Assembly: GCA_036003365.1 (NCBI GenBank)
Contig: DASYSL010000056.1
Location: forward strand, 1 to 24,947
Direction of reading: 5' to 3'
DNA from: DASYSL01 sp036003365
GTDB lineage: Bacteria; Eisenbacteria; RBG-16-71-46; DASYSL01
Length of the DNA: 24,947 bases
Positions 14,260 through 20,952 of the stretch are shown here, one piece after another; within the stretch, counting starts at the first letter, position 1, and each line of letters opens with the position of its first letter. The notes beneath the pieces were generated by a model. That model was not told where the DNA came from and did no database searches. It worked only from the letters and a program-made list of their open reading frames with translations. Both the position numbers and the translations under genes were made by a program.

Positions 14260-16106
14260 GCACGGCTCACCGGCTCGAGCGGAGAACGCTGCTCGGGCTC
14301 GCGGCCATCCTGTTGTTTTTCGTCGCCCGCTACCTCTGGGTCGTCCACGTCGCCTGGATCAACGACGACTTTCTTTTCCTGGAGCGGGCGCGGATCTCGT
14401 CGTTCATCGGCAACGCCAGCGCCGAGGACGCGATCGGCAACGCCTACCGGCCCATCTCCCGCAATTTCTATTTCTGGACGGCGCGGCGGCTGTTCGGGAC
14501 AGAGCCGCTTGGATTCCATGTCGCGAGCCTGCTCATCGCGATGGCCTCCCTGGTCTTGTTCTTCTTCGTCCTGCGCCGACTGTTCGCGCCGCCGCGCAGC
14601 GACCTCTCTTCGGCGGACGGCCCCGCCTTGGTCGGCACCCTGCTGTTTGCCGCGCATCCGGTGGCCGCCACGCCCGTGGCGTGGGCGTGCGGTGTGCAGG
14701 ATCTGCTCTGCGTCGGGTTGGCGTCGGCAGCCTTCCTGGCGTTCTTGTCCGGGAAGCGCGTCCTCTACCCGGCTCTGACCATGGCCGCCGTGTTGTCCAA
14801 GGAGGCAGCCGTCGCGCTTCCCCTCGTCGTGTGGACGTACGACGTGCTCGTGCGCCGCACCGGCTGGAAGCGCGCCACGGTGGCGCAAGCGCCGATGCTC
14901 GTGTTGCTCGCCGTTTGGGCGGCGACCAACCCATGGCTGCCCTGGGCGGAGCGCGGAGCGCTGGTGCACTCGCCGGTGCGCGGGCGCACGAGCTTGTTCG
15001 GACGACACGATCCGGCGGCCGCCTGGCTCGCCTTGCGCTCGCTGGTTCTCGCCGTGCCGGGAATCGATTTCGTATGGCCGTTCGGCTGGCAGGCGACGGC
15101 GGGCCAGATCCTTTTCGCCGCGGCGGCGCTGGTGATCGCCTTGCGCGCCTCGTGGCCCAAGCGCCCCGTGCGCTGGCTCGCGCTCGTGGGGTTGGTGTGG
15201 GTGGTCACCGGCGTGCTGCCGCTCTTCGCCGTCATCAGTCACTTCGTCTATTACGGGTTCTATCCGGCGCTCGGGGCGGCAATCGTGGCGGTGGCGGCGC
15301 TCGTGCTCCTCTTCCGTTCGTCGCGCACCGTCTGGATCGGCCGCGTCGCCGCGGTGGCGATGGTCGGCGCGCTCATCGCCGGCGCGGGCCAGCGCCACAC
15401 GCCCAATCTGCTCGACGGCCAGGCCGTGCGGCGCTCGTCTTCGTATCTCACCCGGTTCGAGAGCGACTTGCGCCGCATGCATCCCACCCTCGAGCCCGGT
15501 GCCCACTGCTACTTCTGGAACGTGCCGGTGAACATCGGCTTCCAGCTCGCCGACGGCATTGCGCTCCGCGTGTGGTACGCCGACTCGACACTGCGGGGCG
15601 AGTGGATGGACGACTACGTTCCCGCGCCGGGCCATCGCGATTACTTCTTCGGCCACGACGGCAACGGACACTTGTTCGAGATCGTGCGCGGCGAGCCCGA
15701 TCCCTACATGAAGAACCCGCCCGCCACTTTCGCCGACTGCCACAACGATCTCGGTGTGCGGCTCGCGAATCTCGGCGATGTCGCCGGGGCGCAGACCGAG
15801 TGGCGCAAGGTGCTCCGCGTGGCGCCCCGCCACGCGCCCACTCTCTACAACCTCGGCCTCGCCCAACTCGATGCTGGACACAGTGTCGAAGGCACGGCAC
15901 TTCTCGAGCGCAGCGTCGAAGCCGACTCGATGCGCGCCGACGCCTGGTATTTCCTCGCCTACAGCCAGCTCCAGCAGGCCCGCTACGACGACGCGGCCGA
16001 GAGCGCCGCGCGCTTTCTCGACCTCGGATCCGATCCGCGCCGCGCCGAAGAGATGCGCGCCATCATCTCCCGCGCGCAGGAGCGTGGCGGTCCGACGGGC
16101 TCCTAG
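14253..16106 (+). CDS. Multi-pass GT-C-like membrane protein with C-terminal TPRs
   Basis: A 617-residue protein whose first half has about nine hydrophobic helices, beginning with LLGLAAILLFFVARYLWVV. The motif WINDDFLF (D38-D39) just after the first helix, then YRPISRNFYFW, is the pattern of GT-C type glycosyltransferases and related membrane proteins, where acidic residues in the first loop bind metal and lipid-phosphate donor. The last 110 or so residues carry about three TPR units (CHNDLGVRLANLGDVAGAQ, APTLYNLGLAQLDAG, ADAWYFLAYSQLQQARYDDA). I prefer GTG at 14253; a GTG at 14217 is an alternative but overlaps the divergent tRNA promoter, and neither has a clear ribosome site. The acceptor is unknown. 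It converges on the Gate-domain pair. Confidence 0.75.
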   Translation: MSSTAHRLERRTLLGLAAILLFFVARYLWVVHVAWINDDFLFLERARISSFIGNASAEDAIGNAYRPISRNFYFWTARRLFGTEPLGFHVASLLIAMASLVLFFFVLRRLFAPPRSDLSSADGPALVGTLLFAAHPVAATPVAWACGVQDLLCVGLASAAFLAFLSGKRVLYPALTMAAVLSKEAAVALPLVVWTYDVLVRRTGWKRATVAQAPMLVLLAVWAATNPWLPWAERGALVHSPVRGRTSLFGRHDPAAAWLALRSLVLAVPGIDFVWPFGWQATAGQILFAAAALVIALRASWPKRPVRWLALVGLVWVVTGVLPLFAVISHFVYYGFYPALGAAIVAVAALVLLFRSSRTVWIGRVAAVAMVGALIAGAGQRHTPNLLDGQAVRRSSSYLTRFESDLRRMHPTLEPGAHCYFWNVPVNIGFQLADGIALRVWYADSTLRGEWMDDYVPAPGHRDYFFGHDGNGHLFEIVRGEPDPYMKNPPATFADCHNDLGVRLANLGDVAGAQTEWRKVLRVAPRHAPTLYNLGLAQLDAGHSVEGTALLERSVEADSMRADAWYFLAYSQLQQARYDDAAESAARFLDLGSDPRRAEEMRAIISRAQERGGPTGS

Positions 16107-16150
16107 CTCATCGCGACATCCCCTGGGGGAAGCTCTACCAATTGAGTAGG

Positions 16151-16169
16151 ACTGCCCCCGAGGGGCAGT
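16151..16169. terminator. Hairpin between convergent genes
   Basis: A perfect 8-bp stem ACTGCCCC/GGGGCAGT with a 3-nt loop lies in the 77-nt gap between two convergent genes. It has no U-run in either direction, so it is a plausible but weak bidirectional terminator. The adjoining 16131-16150 reads on the minus strand like a tRNA D-arm. Confidence 0.35.
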
Positions 16170-16183
16170 GAGCTCGGGTTGGC

Positions 16184-16636
16184 TCAGCTCGCCCTGGGGG
16201 CAGTGCTTTTCCCCGGAAAGAACGCGCGGGTGACGAAGGTCGCGGCCACCAGCAGCACGACACGCACCGCGAGGATCAAAAGGCCGTTGGCGCCAATGGA
16301 CACGAAGATCATCGTGTCTTCGGGCAGAGCGTGGGCGGCGCACAGGATCGAGGAGAGAATGCCGATGTCGCGCTTCGGCAGGTCGTGCTCGCGCACGCGA
16401 GCGAGAATGATGCCGGCGCCGTAGACCATCCCGAAGCCGACCCCCGCGAGGAATGGCTCGCCGGCCTCGGGGCTCAGCCCGAGGAAGCGCAGCACCGGCT
16501 CGAGCGGACGGCGGATGCGAGCCAGCACGCCATAGGTCTTGAGCAAGTCGAGGCCGGTCACGATGGGGATCAGGATCACGAAGATCTTGGCCAGCATCTC
16601 GAAGCCGCCGAGGAGATCCTGCCAGGGCGCCGTCAT
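16184..16636 (-). CDS. Gate-domain (nucleoside recognition) membrane protein, second of pair
   Basis: A 150-residue integral membrane protein with about four hydrophobic helices, beginning MLAKIFVILIPIVTGLDLL. It resembles the short 'nucleoside recognition' Gate-domain proteins related to SpmA/SpmB. The conserved-looking segments GEPFLAGVGFGMVYGAGIIL and LCAAHALPEDTMIF (an HxxxE pair) would face each other in such folds. ATG at 16636 overlaps the preceding gene's TGA by 4 nt; the frame upstream only shadows that gene. It forms a coupled three-gene unit with aroF and its sister gene, downstream of the aromatic attenuator. The substrate is unknown; 'nucleoside' comes from the family name only. 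Confidence 0.75.
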   Translation of the reverse strand: MTAPWQDLLGGFEMLAKIFVILIPIVTGLDLLKTYGVLARIRRPLEPVLRFLGLSPEAGEPFLAGVGFGMVYGAGIILARVREHDLPKRDIGILSSILCAAHALPEDTMIFVSIGANGLLILAVRVVLLVAATFVTRAFFPGKSTAPRAS

Positions 16637-17067
16637 TTGAGTCCCAGCACTCGCCCGATCACGAGCCCCGCGCCGACCGCCATGATCACGCGCACGGCCG
16701 TCCACACAAGGGGATTGGCGCGCAGGCGGAATAAAATCGCGCCTTCGACGATCAGGTTATGGCAGAGGCCCAGCATCAAGGCCAGCGTCGTGATCTCGGC
16801 CGGCGTGAGGCCGATGCCGACCATCGCGGCCAGGGCGGCGTACAGGCTCACGAACAAGCCGAGAATGATTGGCAGCGCCGCCGAGCCGGGCAAGCCGAAG
16901 ACGCTCATAGCCGGCGCCAGCTTGGCCGTCATCCAGGGGAACGCGGCCGTGTGCTTGAGCAAGGTGACGAGGACGAATGTCGGAACCAGGATCAGCAGCA
17001 GATCGGCGTAGGTGCGGAGCGCGACACCAAGCGAGTGACGAAGGGCGCCGAGCGCGCCGGAATTCAC
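16633..17067 (-). CDS. Gate-domain (nucleoside recognition) membrane protein, first of pair
   Basis: A 144-residue membrane protein with hydrophobic stretches LLLILVPTFVLVTLL, ALPIILGLFVSLYAALAAMV and VIMAVGAGLVIGRVLGL. The motif GLCHNLIVEGAILF mirrors LCAAHALPEDTMIF in the next gene, so the two are probably paralogous halves of one complex, like SpmA and SpmB in Bacillus. GTG at 17067 is chosen because it overlaps the aroF TGA by 4 nt (GTGA) and no ATG precedes the first helix. The tight coupling to aroF under an aromatic attenuator suggests a function tied to aromatic amino acids or their precursors, for example export or sensing; this is inference. Confidence 0.78.
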   Translation of the reverse strand: MNSGALGALRHSLGVALRTYADLLLILVPTFVLVTLLKHTAAFPWMTAKLAPAMSVFGLPGSAALPIILGLFVSLYAALAAMVGIGLTPAEITTLALMLGLCHNLIVEGAILFRLRANPLVWTAVRVIMAVGAGLVIGRVLGLK

Positions 17068-18077
17068 AGCGCGCGGCCGACCGTCTCGGCGACGGCGCGG
17101 CAGCGCTTCACCATGTCCTCGAATTGCGCGAGGTCGAGCGACTGCGCGCCGTCCGACAGCGCGCGCTCGGGGTTGGGATGCACCTCGACCATCAAGCCAT
17201 CGGCGCCGGCCGCCACCGCGGCGCGCGCCATGGGGCCGACCTTGTCGCGCAGGCCGGTGGCATGGCTGGGATCGACCACGACCGGCAAGTGCGAGAGCTG
17301 CTGCACCACCGGCACGGCCGAAAGATCCAAGGTATTGCGCGTGTACGTCTCGAAGGTGCGAATGCCGCGCTCGCACAGCACGACCTGGCGGTTGCCGCTC
17401 GACAGGATGTACTCGGCCGCCAGGAGCCACTCCTCGATGGTGGCGCTCATGCCGCGCTTCAAGAGCACGGGCTTGCTGCTCCGCCCGACTTCGCGCAGCA
17501 AGGGGAAGTTCTGCATGTTGCGGGCGCCGACCTGCAGCATGTCGGCGTAGCGCTCCACCAGCGACACGTGGCCGACGTCCAGGATCTCGGTGACGACCGC
17601 CAAGCCATGCCTGTCGGCCGCGCGCCGCAAGATGCCCAACCCTTCCTCGCCGAGCCCCTGAAAGGTGTAGGGCGAGGTGCGCGGCTTGAAGGCGCCGCCA
17701 CGCAAGATCCCACCGCCCGAGCGCGCCAAGGCCTCGGCCACCTGATTCGTCTGCTCCTCGCCTTCGACGGAGCACGGACCCGCGATCACCGCCACCCGCG
17801 AGTTGCCGATCGAGGTCGCGCCGATGTGCACCACCGTGTTCTCGGCCTGGAAGGTACGCGAGACGAGCTTGTAGGGTGCCGTGATCTTGACCACATCGCG
17901 CACGCCGGGCAGGCGGCGGATGTCTTCGAAGTCGACGCCGCCGGGATCGCCCACGGCGCCGAGCACGGTGCGCTCCTCGCCCACCGAACGATGCACGGTG
18001 AGGCCCATGAGGTTGAGCCTCGACGTGACTTCCAGGATATGGTCTTCGGTGGCCCCGGGGGCCATGACCACGATCAT
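17064..18077 (-). CDS. aroF: 3-deoxy-7-phosphoheptulonate (DAHP) synthase, type I beta
   Basis: The first enzyme of the shikimate pathway; it joins phosphoenolpyruvate and erythrose 4-phosphate. At 337 residues it has an N-terminal ferredoxin-like regulatory domain (about 1-70, MIVVMAPGATEDHILEVTSR, typical of the I-beta class) before the TIM barrel. The barrel shows VIAGPCSVE, LRGGAFKPRTSPYTFQG, TEILD, QVGARNMQNFPLL, PVLLKRGM, LCERGIRTFE and VVDPSHATG, which carry the metal-binding Cys, His, Glu and Asp and the PEP-binding KPRTSP. The ATG at 18077 has AGGTG 8 nt upstream. Transcription from the promoter at 18300-18271 must pass a leader peptide and terminator first. aroC lies 2.9 kb away on the same strand. 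Confidence 0.96.
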   Translation of the reverse strand: MIVVMAPGATEDHILEVTSRLNLMGLTVHRSVGEERTVLGAVGDPGGVDFEDIRRLPGVRDVVKITAPYKLVSRTFQAENTVVHIGATSIGNSRVAVIAGPCSVEGEEQTNQVAEALARSGGGILRGGAFKPRTSPYTFQGLGEEGLGILRRAADRHGLAVVTEILDVGHVSLVERYADMLQVGARNMQNFPLLREVGRSSKPVLLKRGMSATIEEWLLAAEYILSSGNRQVVLCERGIRTFETYTRNTLDLSAVPVVQQLSHLPVVVDPSHATGLRDKVGPMARAAVAAGADGLMVEVHPNPERALSDGAQSLDLAQFEDMVKRCRAVAETVGRAL

Positions 18078-18110
18078 CGATTCACCTGTGTGCGACCGCG
18101 TTCACGCCAA

Positions 18111-18137
18111 CAAAAAAACCCACGCATCGTGCGTGGG
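18111..18137 (-). terminator. Rho-independent attenuator terminator before aroF
   Basis: On the minus transcript CCCACGCA (18137-18130), loop CGA and TGCGTGGG (18126-18119) form a perfect 8-bp stem followed by seven U (18118-18112). It lies between the leader peptide stop and the aroF ATG, 35 nt before the latter, so it must be bypassed to express the operon. Confidence 0.92.
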
Positions 18138-18190
18138 CGGGAGAAAGACCGGAGACGCGAGAGGTCAGCCGGCGCGCACCCCACCCACGC
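18131..18190 (-). promoter_or_regulatory. Antiterminator pairing of the aroF attenuator
   Basis: GCGTGGGTGGG inside the leader ORF (18190-18180) is complementary to CCCGCCCACGC (18141-18131) over 11 bp with one G-U pair. The second segment includes most of the terminator 5' arm. The two structures therefore exclude each other. A ribosome stalled at the Trp/Tyr codons around 18215-18198 would leave the upstream arm free to pair, whereas one at the stop codon (18165) would cover it and let the terminator form. Confidence 0.8.
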
Positions 18191-18245
18191 GGGGGCGCCA
18201 ATAGCCGCCGTACCAGTTCGCGTTGGTGTAGAGGGGTTCGCTCAC
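18165..18245 (-). CDS. aroF leader peptide (26 aa, Trp/Tyr-rich)
   Basis: A 26-codon ORF starts with GTG at 18245, with GGAGG (18256-18252) 6 nt upstream, and ends with TGA at 18165. The peptide runs VSEPLYTNAN, then WYGGYW (residues 11-16), then RPRVGGVRAG. Two Trp and two Tyr within six codons, plus Tyr6, are far above chance in so short a peptide. These amino acids are end products of the pathway that aroF begins. Its 3' part overlaps the antiterminator arm. Known trp, phe and his leader peptides have this same design, so I call it an attenuation leader for aromatic amino acids. It is too short for ordinary gene calling. Confidence 0.85.
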   Translation of the reverse strand: MSEPLYTNANWYGGYWRPRVGGVRAG

Positions 18246-18270
18246 GGCTTGCCTCCGGATCGGATGATGA

Positions 18271-18300
18271 AAATTACCATCCAAGGTTCAGCCCTGTCAA
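18271..18300 (-). promoter_or_regulatory. Sigma70-like promoter of the aroF leader
   Basis: TTGACA (18300-18295), an 18-nt spacer, then TAATTT (18276-18271) on the minus strand. The predicted start, near 18264, is about 20 nt before the leader peptide's GTG, which makes a leader RNA of roughly 190 nt before aroF. Confidence 0.75.
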
Positions 18301-18317
18301 TTCAGGCACTTAGGGCA

Positions 18318-18333
18318 CATGACGGCCGTCATG
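18318..18333. promoter_or_regulatory. 16-bp perfect palindrome between divergent genes
   Basis: CATGACGGCCGTCATG is a perfect inverted repeat, 18 bp upstream of the aroF -35 element and 35 bp before the divergent outer-membrane gene's start. Position and symmetry fit a dimeric repressor operator acting on either side. No regulator gene is present in the window and the site is not one I recognise. Confidence 0.35.
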
Positions 18334-18367
18334 GCAGTGCCCGGAGGCATGCGATACGATGCTCTGG

Positions 18368-19270
18368 ATGAAACGAATCGCGGTGATTCTTCTCTTGCTT
18401 CTCGGCGGCTCCTCGCTCGCGCAGGCGTGCAGCCAGTGCATGTGCGGAAGCCCCTTGCCCGCCGCCTATCTCTGGGGGCCGGAGCCCGATCACTTCCGCT
18501 TCGGCGTCGAGGAGCGCTACCTCTCCAAGGAGAACGCGCTCGACGAAGAGCCGGGCATGGAGCAGGAGCGCGAGCATCGCGTGTCGGCGTACGGGCTGTG
18601 GCGCCCGGTCGAGCCGCTGCTCCTCCTCGGCCGCCTCCCCTATTCGTTCCGCGAGCAGATCCAGCGTCCGCTCGATGGCACCGAGGCGACGGCGCGGCAC
18701 AACGGCCTGGCCGACGCCGAGCTGACTGGTGTGTACCGAGCGTGGCAGCCGTGGCTTGGCGAAGGCCGCCGCGCCACGGTCTCGCTGATCGGCGGCGTCA
18801 TCATGCCGACCGGCTCGAACACCGCGCGTGACGACGAGGGCGTCCGCCTCGACGAGCACCTGCAGACGGGCGCGGGCGCGTGGCGCGGCTCGCTCGGCGG
18901 CATTGCCGTGGCGCCGGTCGGCGTGGGCACTTTCGAGATCGACGCGCAGGAGCGCTGGAACGGCACCAACGACTTCGATTACCACTACGGCAACACGTTC
19001 CTTGCCAACGCCGGCTATACGTCCCGCGTATACGGCAGCTTTCAGCTCCTCGGCTTCGTGAACGCGCGCTCCGCGCTCCGCGACGAGGACGGCGCCGCGT
19101 TCGCCCCCAATACCGGCGGCACCATGATCTACGCGGCCCCCGCCCTTCGCTACTGGGGGAAAGGCGGCTGGATCGCCGACCTCGCGGTGCAGGTGCCTGT
19201 GGTCAGCAATCTCTATGGCATCCAGGACGAGCACACGACGGCGCGCCTGGGGATTTCGTTTGCGCCTTAG
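18368..19270 (+). CDS. Predicted outer-membrane beta-barrel protein with CxxCxC N-terminus
   Basis: A 300-residue protein with a clear signal peptide (MKRIAVILLLLLGGSSLAQA, cleavage after residue 20). The mature protein would begin CSQCMCGSP, a CxxCxC arrangement suggestive of metal or redox chemistry. The rest alternates hydrophobic and polar residues with many aromatic residues and glycines (GGVIMPTG, GFVNARSAL, ALRYWGKGGWIADLAVQVPVVSN), which is typical of transmembrane beta-strands, and ends LGISFAP. I read it as an outer-membrane transporter-like barrel; the specific family is not certain. ATG 18368 is preferred to ATG 18359 because it begins the signal peptide with Lys-Arg. It shares its upstream region with the aroF leader, and its stop abuts that of the next, convergent gene. 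Confidence 0.75.
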   Translation: MKRIAVILLLLLGGSSLAQACSQCMCGSPLPAAYLWGPEPDHFRFGVEERYLSKENALDEEPGMEQEREHRVSAYGLWRPVEPLLLLGRLPYSFREQIQRPLDGTEATARHNGLADAELTGVYRAWQPWLGEGRRATVSLIGGVIMPTGSNTARDDEGVRLDEHLQTGAGAWRGSLGGIAVAPVGVGTFEIDAQERWNGTNDFDYHYGNTFLANAGYTSRVYGSFQLLGFVNARSALRDEDGAAFAPNTGGTMIYAAPALRYWGKGGWIADLAVQVPVVSNLYGIQDEHTTARLGISFAP

Positions 19271-19918
19271 CTAGAAATGATAGCCCGTCATGAATCTCCA
19301 CGTGGAAGAATGGAGGCTGCCATTGACAAAGTCCTCCGCGAGATCGTTGACCCCCAGGTCGTAATTCGCTTCCACGAGCCACCGGCCTGATCCCACGGGG
19401 ATCTCGGTCCCGGCACCGAAGCTGACAACAACCCCCAGAGTTTTGAGGAGATTCGAAGAACCGGAAACGATGTCGTTTGAAGGATCGGTGGTGAGCTTTT
19501 CGGAAAGCTCGATGGAAACCGCCGGCCCGGCGATGAGATAGGGCTGGAGCTTGGCTGTCGGCGCAATCGCATACCTTGCCCGCACCCCGAGATCCAGATC
19601 GTCGCGTTTGAGAAAGGTCTCGAACGAGCCGAGGTCCTCTCCTGAAGGTCCCCTGATCTCGCTCTCGCCCAGCGAGGCGCCGCGCGAGACGTAGAGAAGG
19701 TCTGCCTGAATCGCAAACGACTTGTCGATCGGAGAGAGAGCGAAACCCCCTGCCGTCCATCCGGTCCGTGTCTCGAATGGCACCAGCGCTTCGTAGGCGG
19801 AGTTCTGGCTCATCGTCGCGAGCGTGAGCCCGCCTTTGATGCCATAGGTGACGGGTCCGGCCCAGGCTGGCGATGACATTGCCAGAAGGAACATCGTGAG
19901 TGCGAGGCGGCCTTTCAT
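19271..19918 (-). CDS. Porin-family outer-membrane beta-barrel protein
   Basis: A 215-residue protein with a signal peptide (MKGRLALTMFLLAMSSPAWA, cleaved before GPVTYGIKGG). The mature part shows the pattern of the small 'outer membrane protein beta-barrel' family: GIKGGLTLATM at the start, IQADLLYVSRGA, LDLGVRARYAIAP, PYLIAGPAV, VVSFGAGTEIPVG, LVEANYDLGVNDL and a terminal aromatic, WRFMTGYHF, as in the signal recognised by the Bam machinery. ATG 19918 has GGGGAAG upstream and lies 11 nt after the aldo/keto reductase stop, so they are likely co-transcribed. The role is unknown, probably structural or adhesive. Confidence 0.8.
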   Translation of the reverse strand: MKGRLALTMFLLAMSSPAWAGPVTYGIKGGLTLATMSQNSAYEALVPFETRTGWTAGGFALSPIDKSFAIQADLLYVSRGASLGESEIRGPSGEDLGSFETFLKRDDLDLGVRARYAIAPTAKLQPYLIAGPAVSIELSEKLTTDPSNDIVSGSSNLLKTLGVVVSFGAGTEIPVGSGRWLVEANYDLGVNDLAEDFVNGSLHSSTWRFMTGYHF

Positions 19919-19929
19919 CAGTCTTCCCC

Positions 19930-20940
19930 TCAGCGGTTGGTATGGAACTGAGCGATCATCCAGTACGGATAGAGCCGCGGTGGCTCGCTCAAGGCGTCGA
20001 GGCTGGCAATCTCTTCGGGCGTGAGATCCCACTGGAGCGCCTTGAGATTGTCGCCGAGCTGCGCCGGCGTGCGCGCGCCGATAATGACGGAAGATACGCC
20101 TTCGCGCGCCGCGACCCAGTTCAAAGCCGCCTGGGCCACGGTGCCGCCGTGGGCCTTACCGATCTTCTCGAGCTCGTCGACGATTTTGAAGCCGCGCTCC
20201 TCGTCGAATTGCAGGTACGCCTTCTCGCCGTCTTCGCGGCGCGCGCCCTTGGGGCGCTCGGCGCCGCGGCGATATTTTCCCGAGAGGAACCCGCCGGCCA
20301 AAGGACTCCACACCAAGACGCCGAGGCCCTGATCGCGGGACAACGGGAGCAATTCGTTCTCCAGCTCGCGGTTCATCAAGTTGTACAAGGGCTGCAAGGT
20401 GACGAACCGTTCCCAGCCACGCCGCTCCGAGACGCCCAGCGCCTTGGCCAATTGCCAGCCGGTGAAGTTCGAGGCGCCGATGTAGCGCACCTTGCCCTCA
20501 CGCACCAGGTCGTCGAGCGTCGACAGCGTCTCCTCGAGCGGCGTCTTCGCGTCCCAGGCGTGCACTTGATAGAGATCGATGTAGTCGGTGCCCAGGCGGC
20601 GCAGGCTCTGCTCGACCGACCAGCGAATGTGACGGCGCGACAAACCGACCTGATTGGGATCCGGCGACCAGCGGCCGCGCACCTTGGTGGCGATGACCAC
20701 GGTGTCGCGATGCGCCTTCAACGACTTGCCCAAATACTCTTCGGACTCGCCCGAGTGATACGCGTCGGCGGTGTCGAAGAAGTTGATGCCCGCTTCGAGC
20801 GCCTGTTTCACCAGGGCGTCGGCTTCCGGCCACGACATCGTGCCCACGTGTGTCCACTTGGTGCCGAAGGTCATCGTGCCCATGCAGAACTTGGACACCT
20901 TGATGCCGGTCGAGCCGAGAAAACGATACAGATCGGACAC
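19930..20940 (-). CDS. Aldo/keto reductase
   Basis: A 336-residue NADPH-dependent aldo/keto reductase of the YajO/Tas-like branch, a TIM-barrel oxidoreductase of carbonyl compounds. The catalytic tetrad is visible: D56 and Y61 in FFDTADAYHSGESEEYLG, K86 in IATKVRG and H127 in YQVHAWD. Cofactor-binding regions IGASNFTGWQL, VWSPLAGGFLSGKY and SVIIGARTPAQLGDNL are also present. GTG at 20940 has AAGGAGAG 8 nt upstream, which overlaps the aroC stop, so it is coupled to aroC. The physiological substrate cannot be inferred. Confidence 0.93.
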   Translation of the reverse strand: MSDLYRFLGSTGIKVSKFCMGTMTFGTKWTHVGTMSWPEADALVKQALEAGINFFDTADAYHSGESEEYLGKSLKAHRDTVVIATKVRGRWSPDPNQVGLSRRHIRWSVEQSLRRLGTDYIDLYQVHAWDAKTPLEETLSTLDDLVREGKVRYIGASNFTGWQLAKALGVSERRGWERFVTLQPLYNLMNRELENELLPLSRDQGLGVLVWSPLAGGFLSGKYRRGAERPKGARREDGEKAYLQFDEERGFKIVDELEKIGKAHGGTVAQAALNWVAAREGVSSVIIGARTPAQLGDNLKALQWDLTPEEIASLDALSEPPRLYPYWMIAQFHTNR

Positions 20941-20952
20941 GAAAGACTCTCC

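Noticed and set aside
14256..16343. 695-codon minus-strand frame
   Set aside because: Arg/Gly/His-rich shadow of the GT-C/TPR gene, without recognisable motifs.
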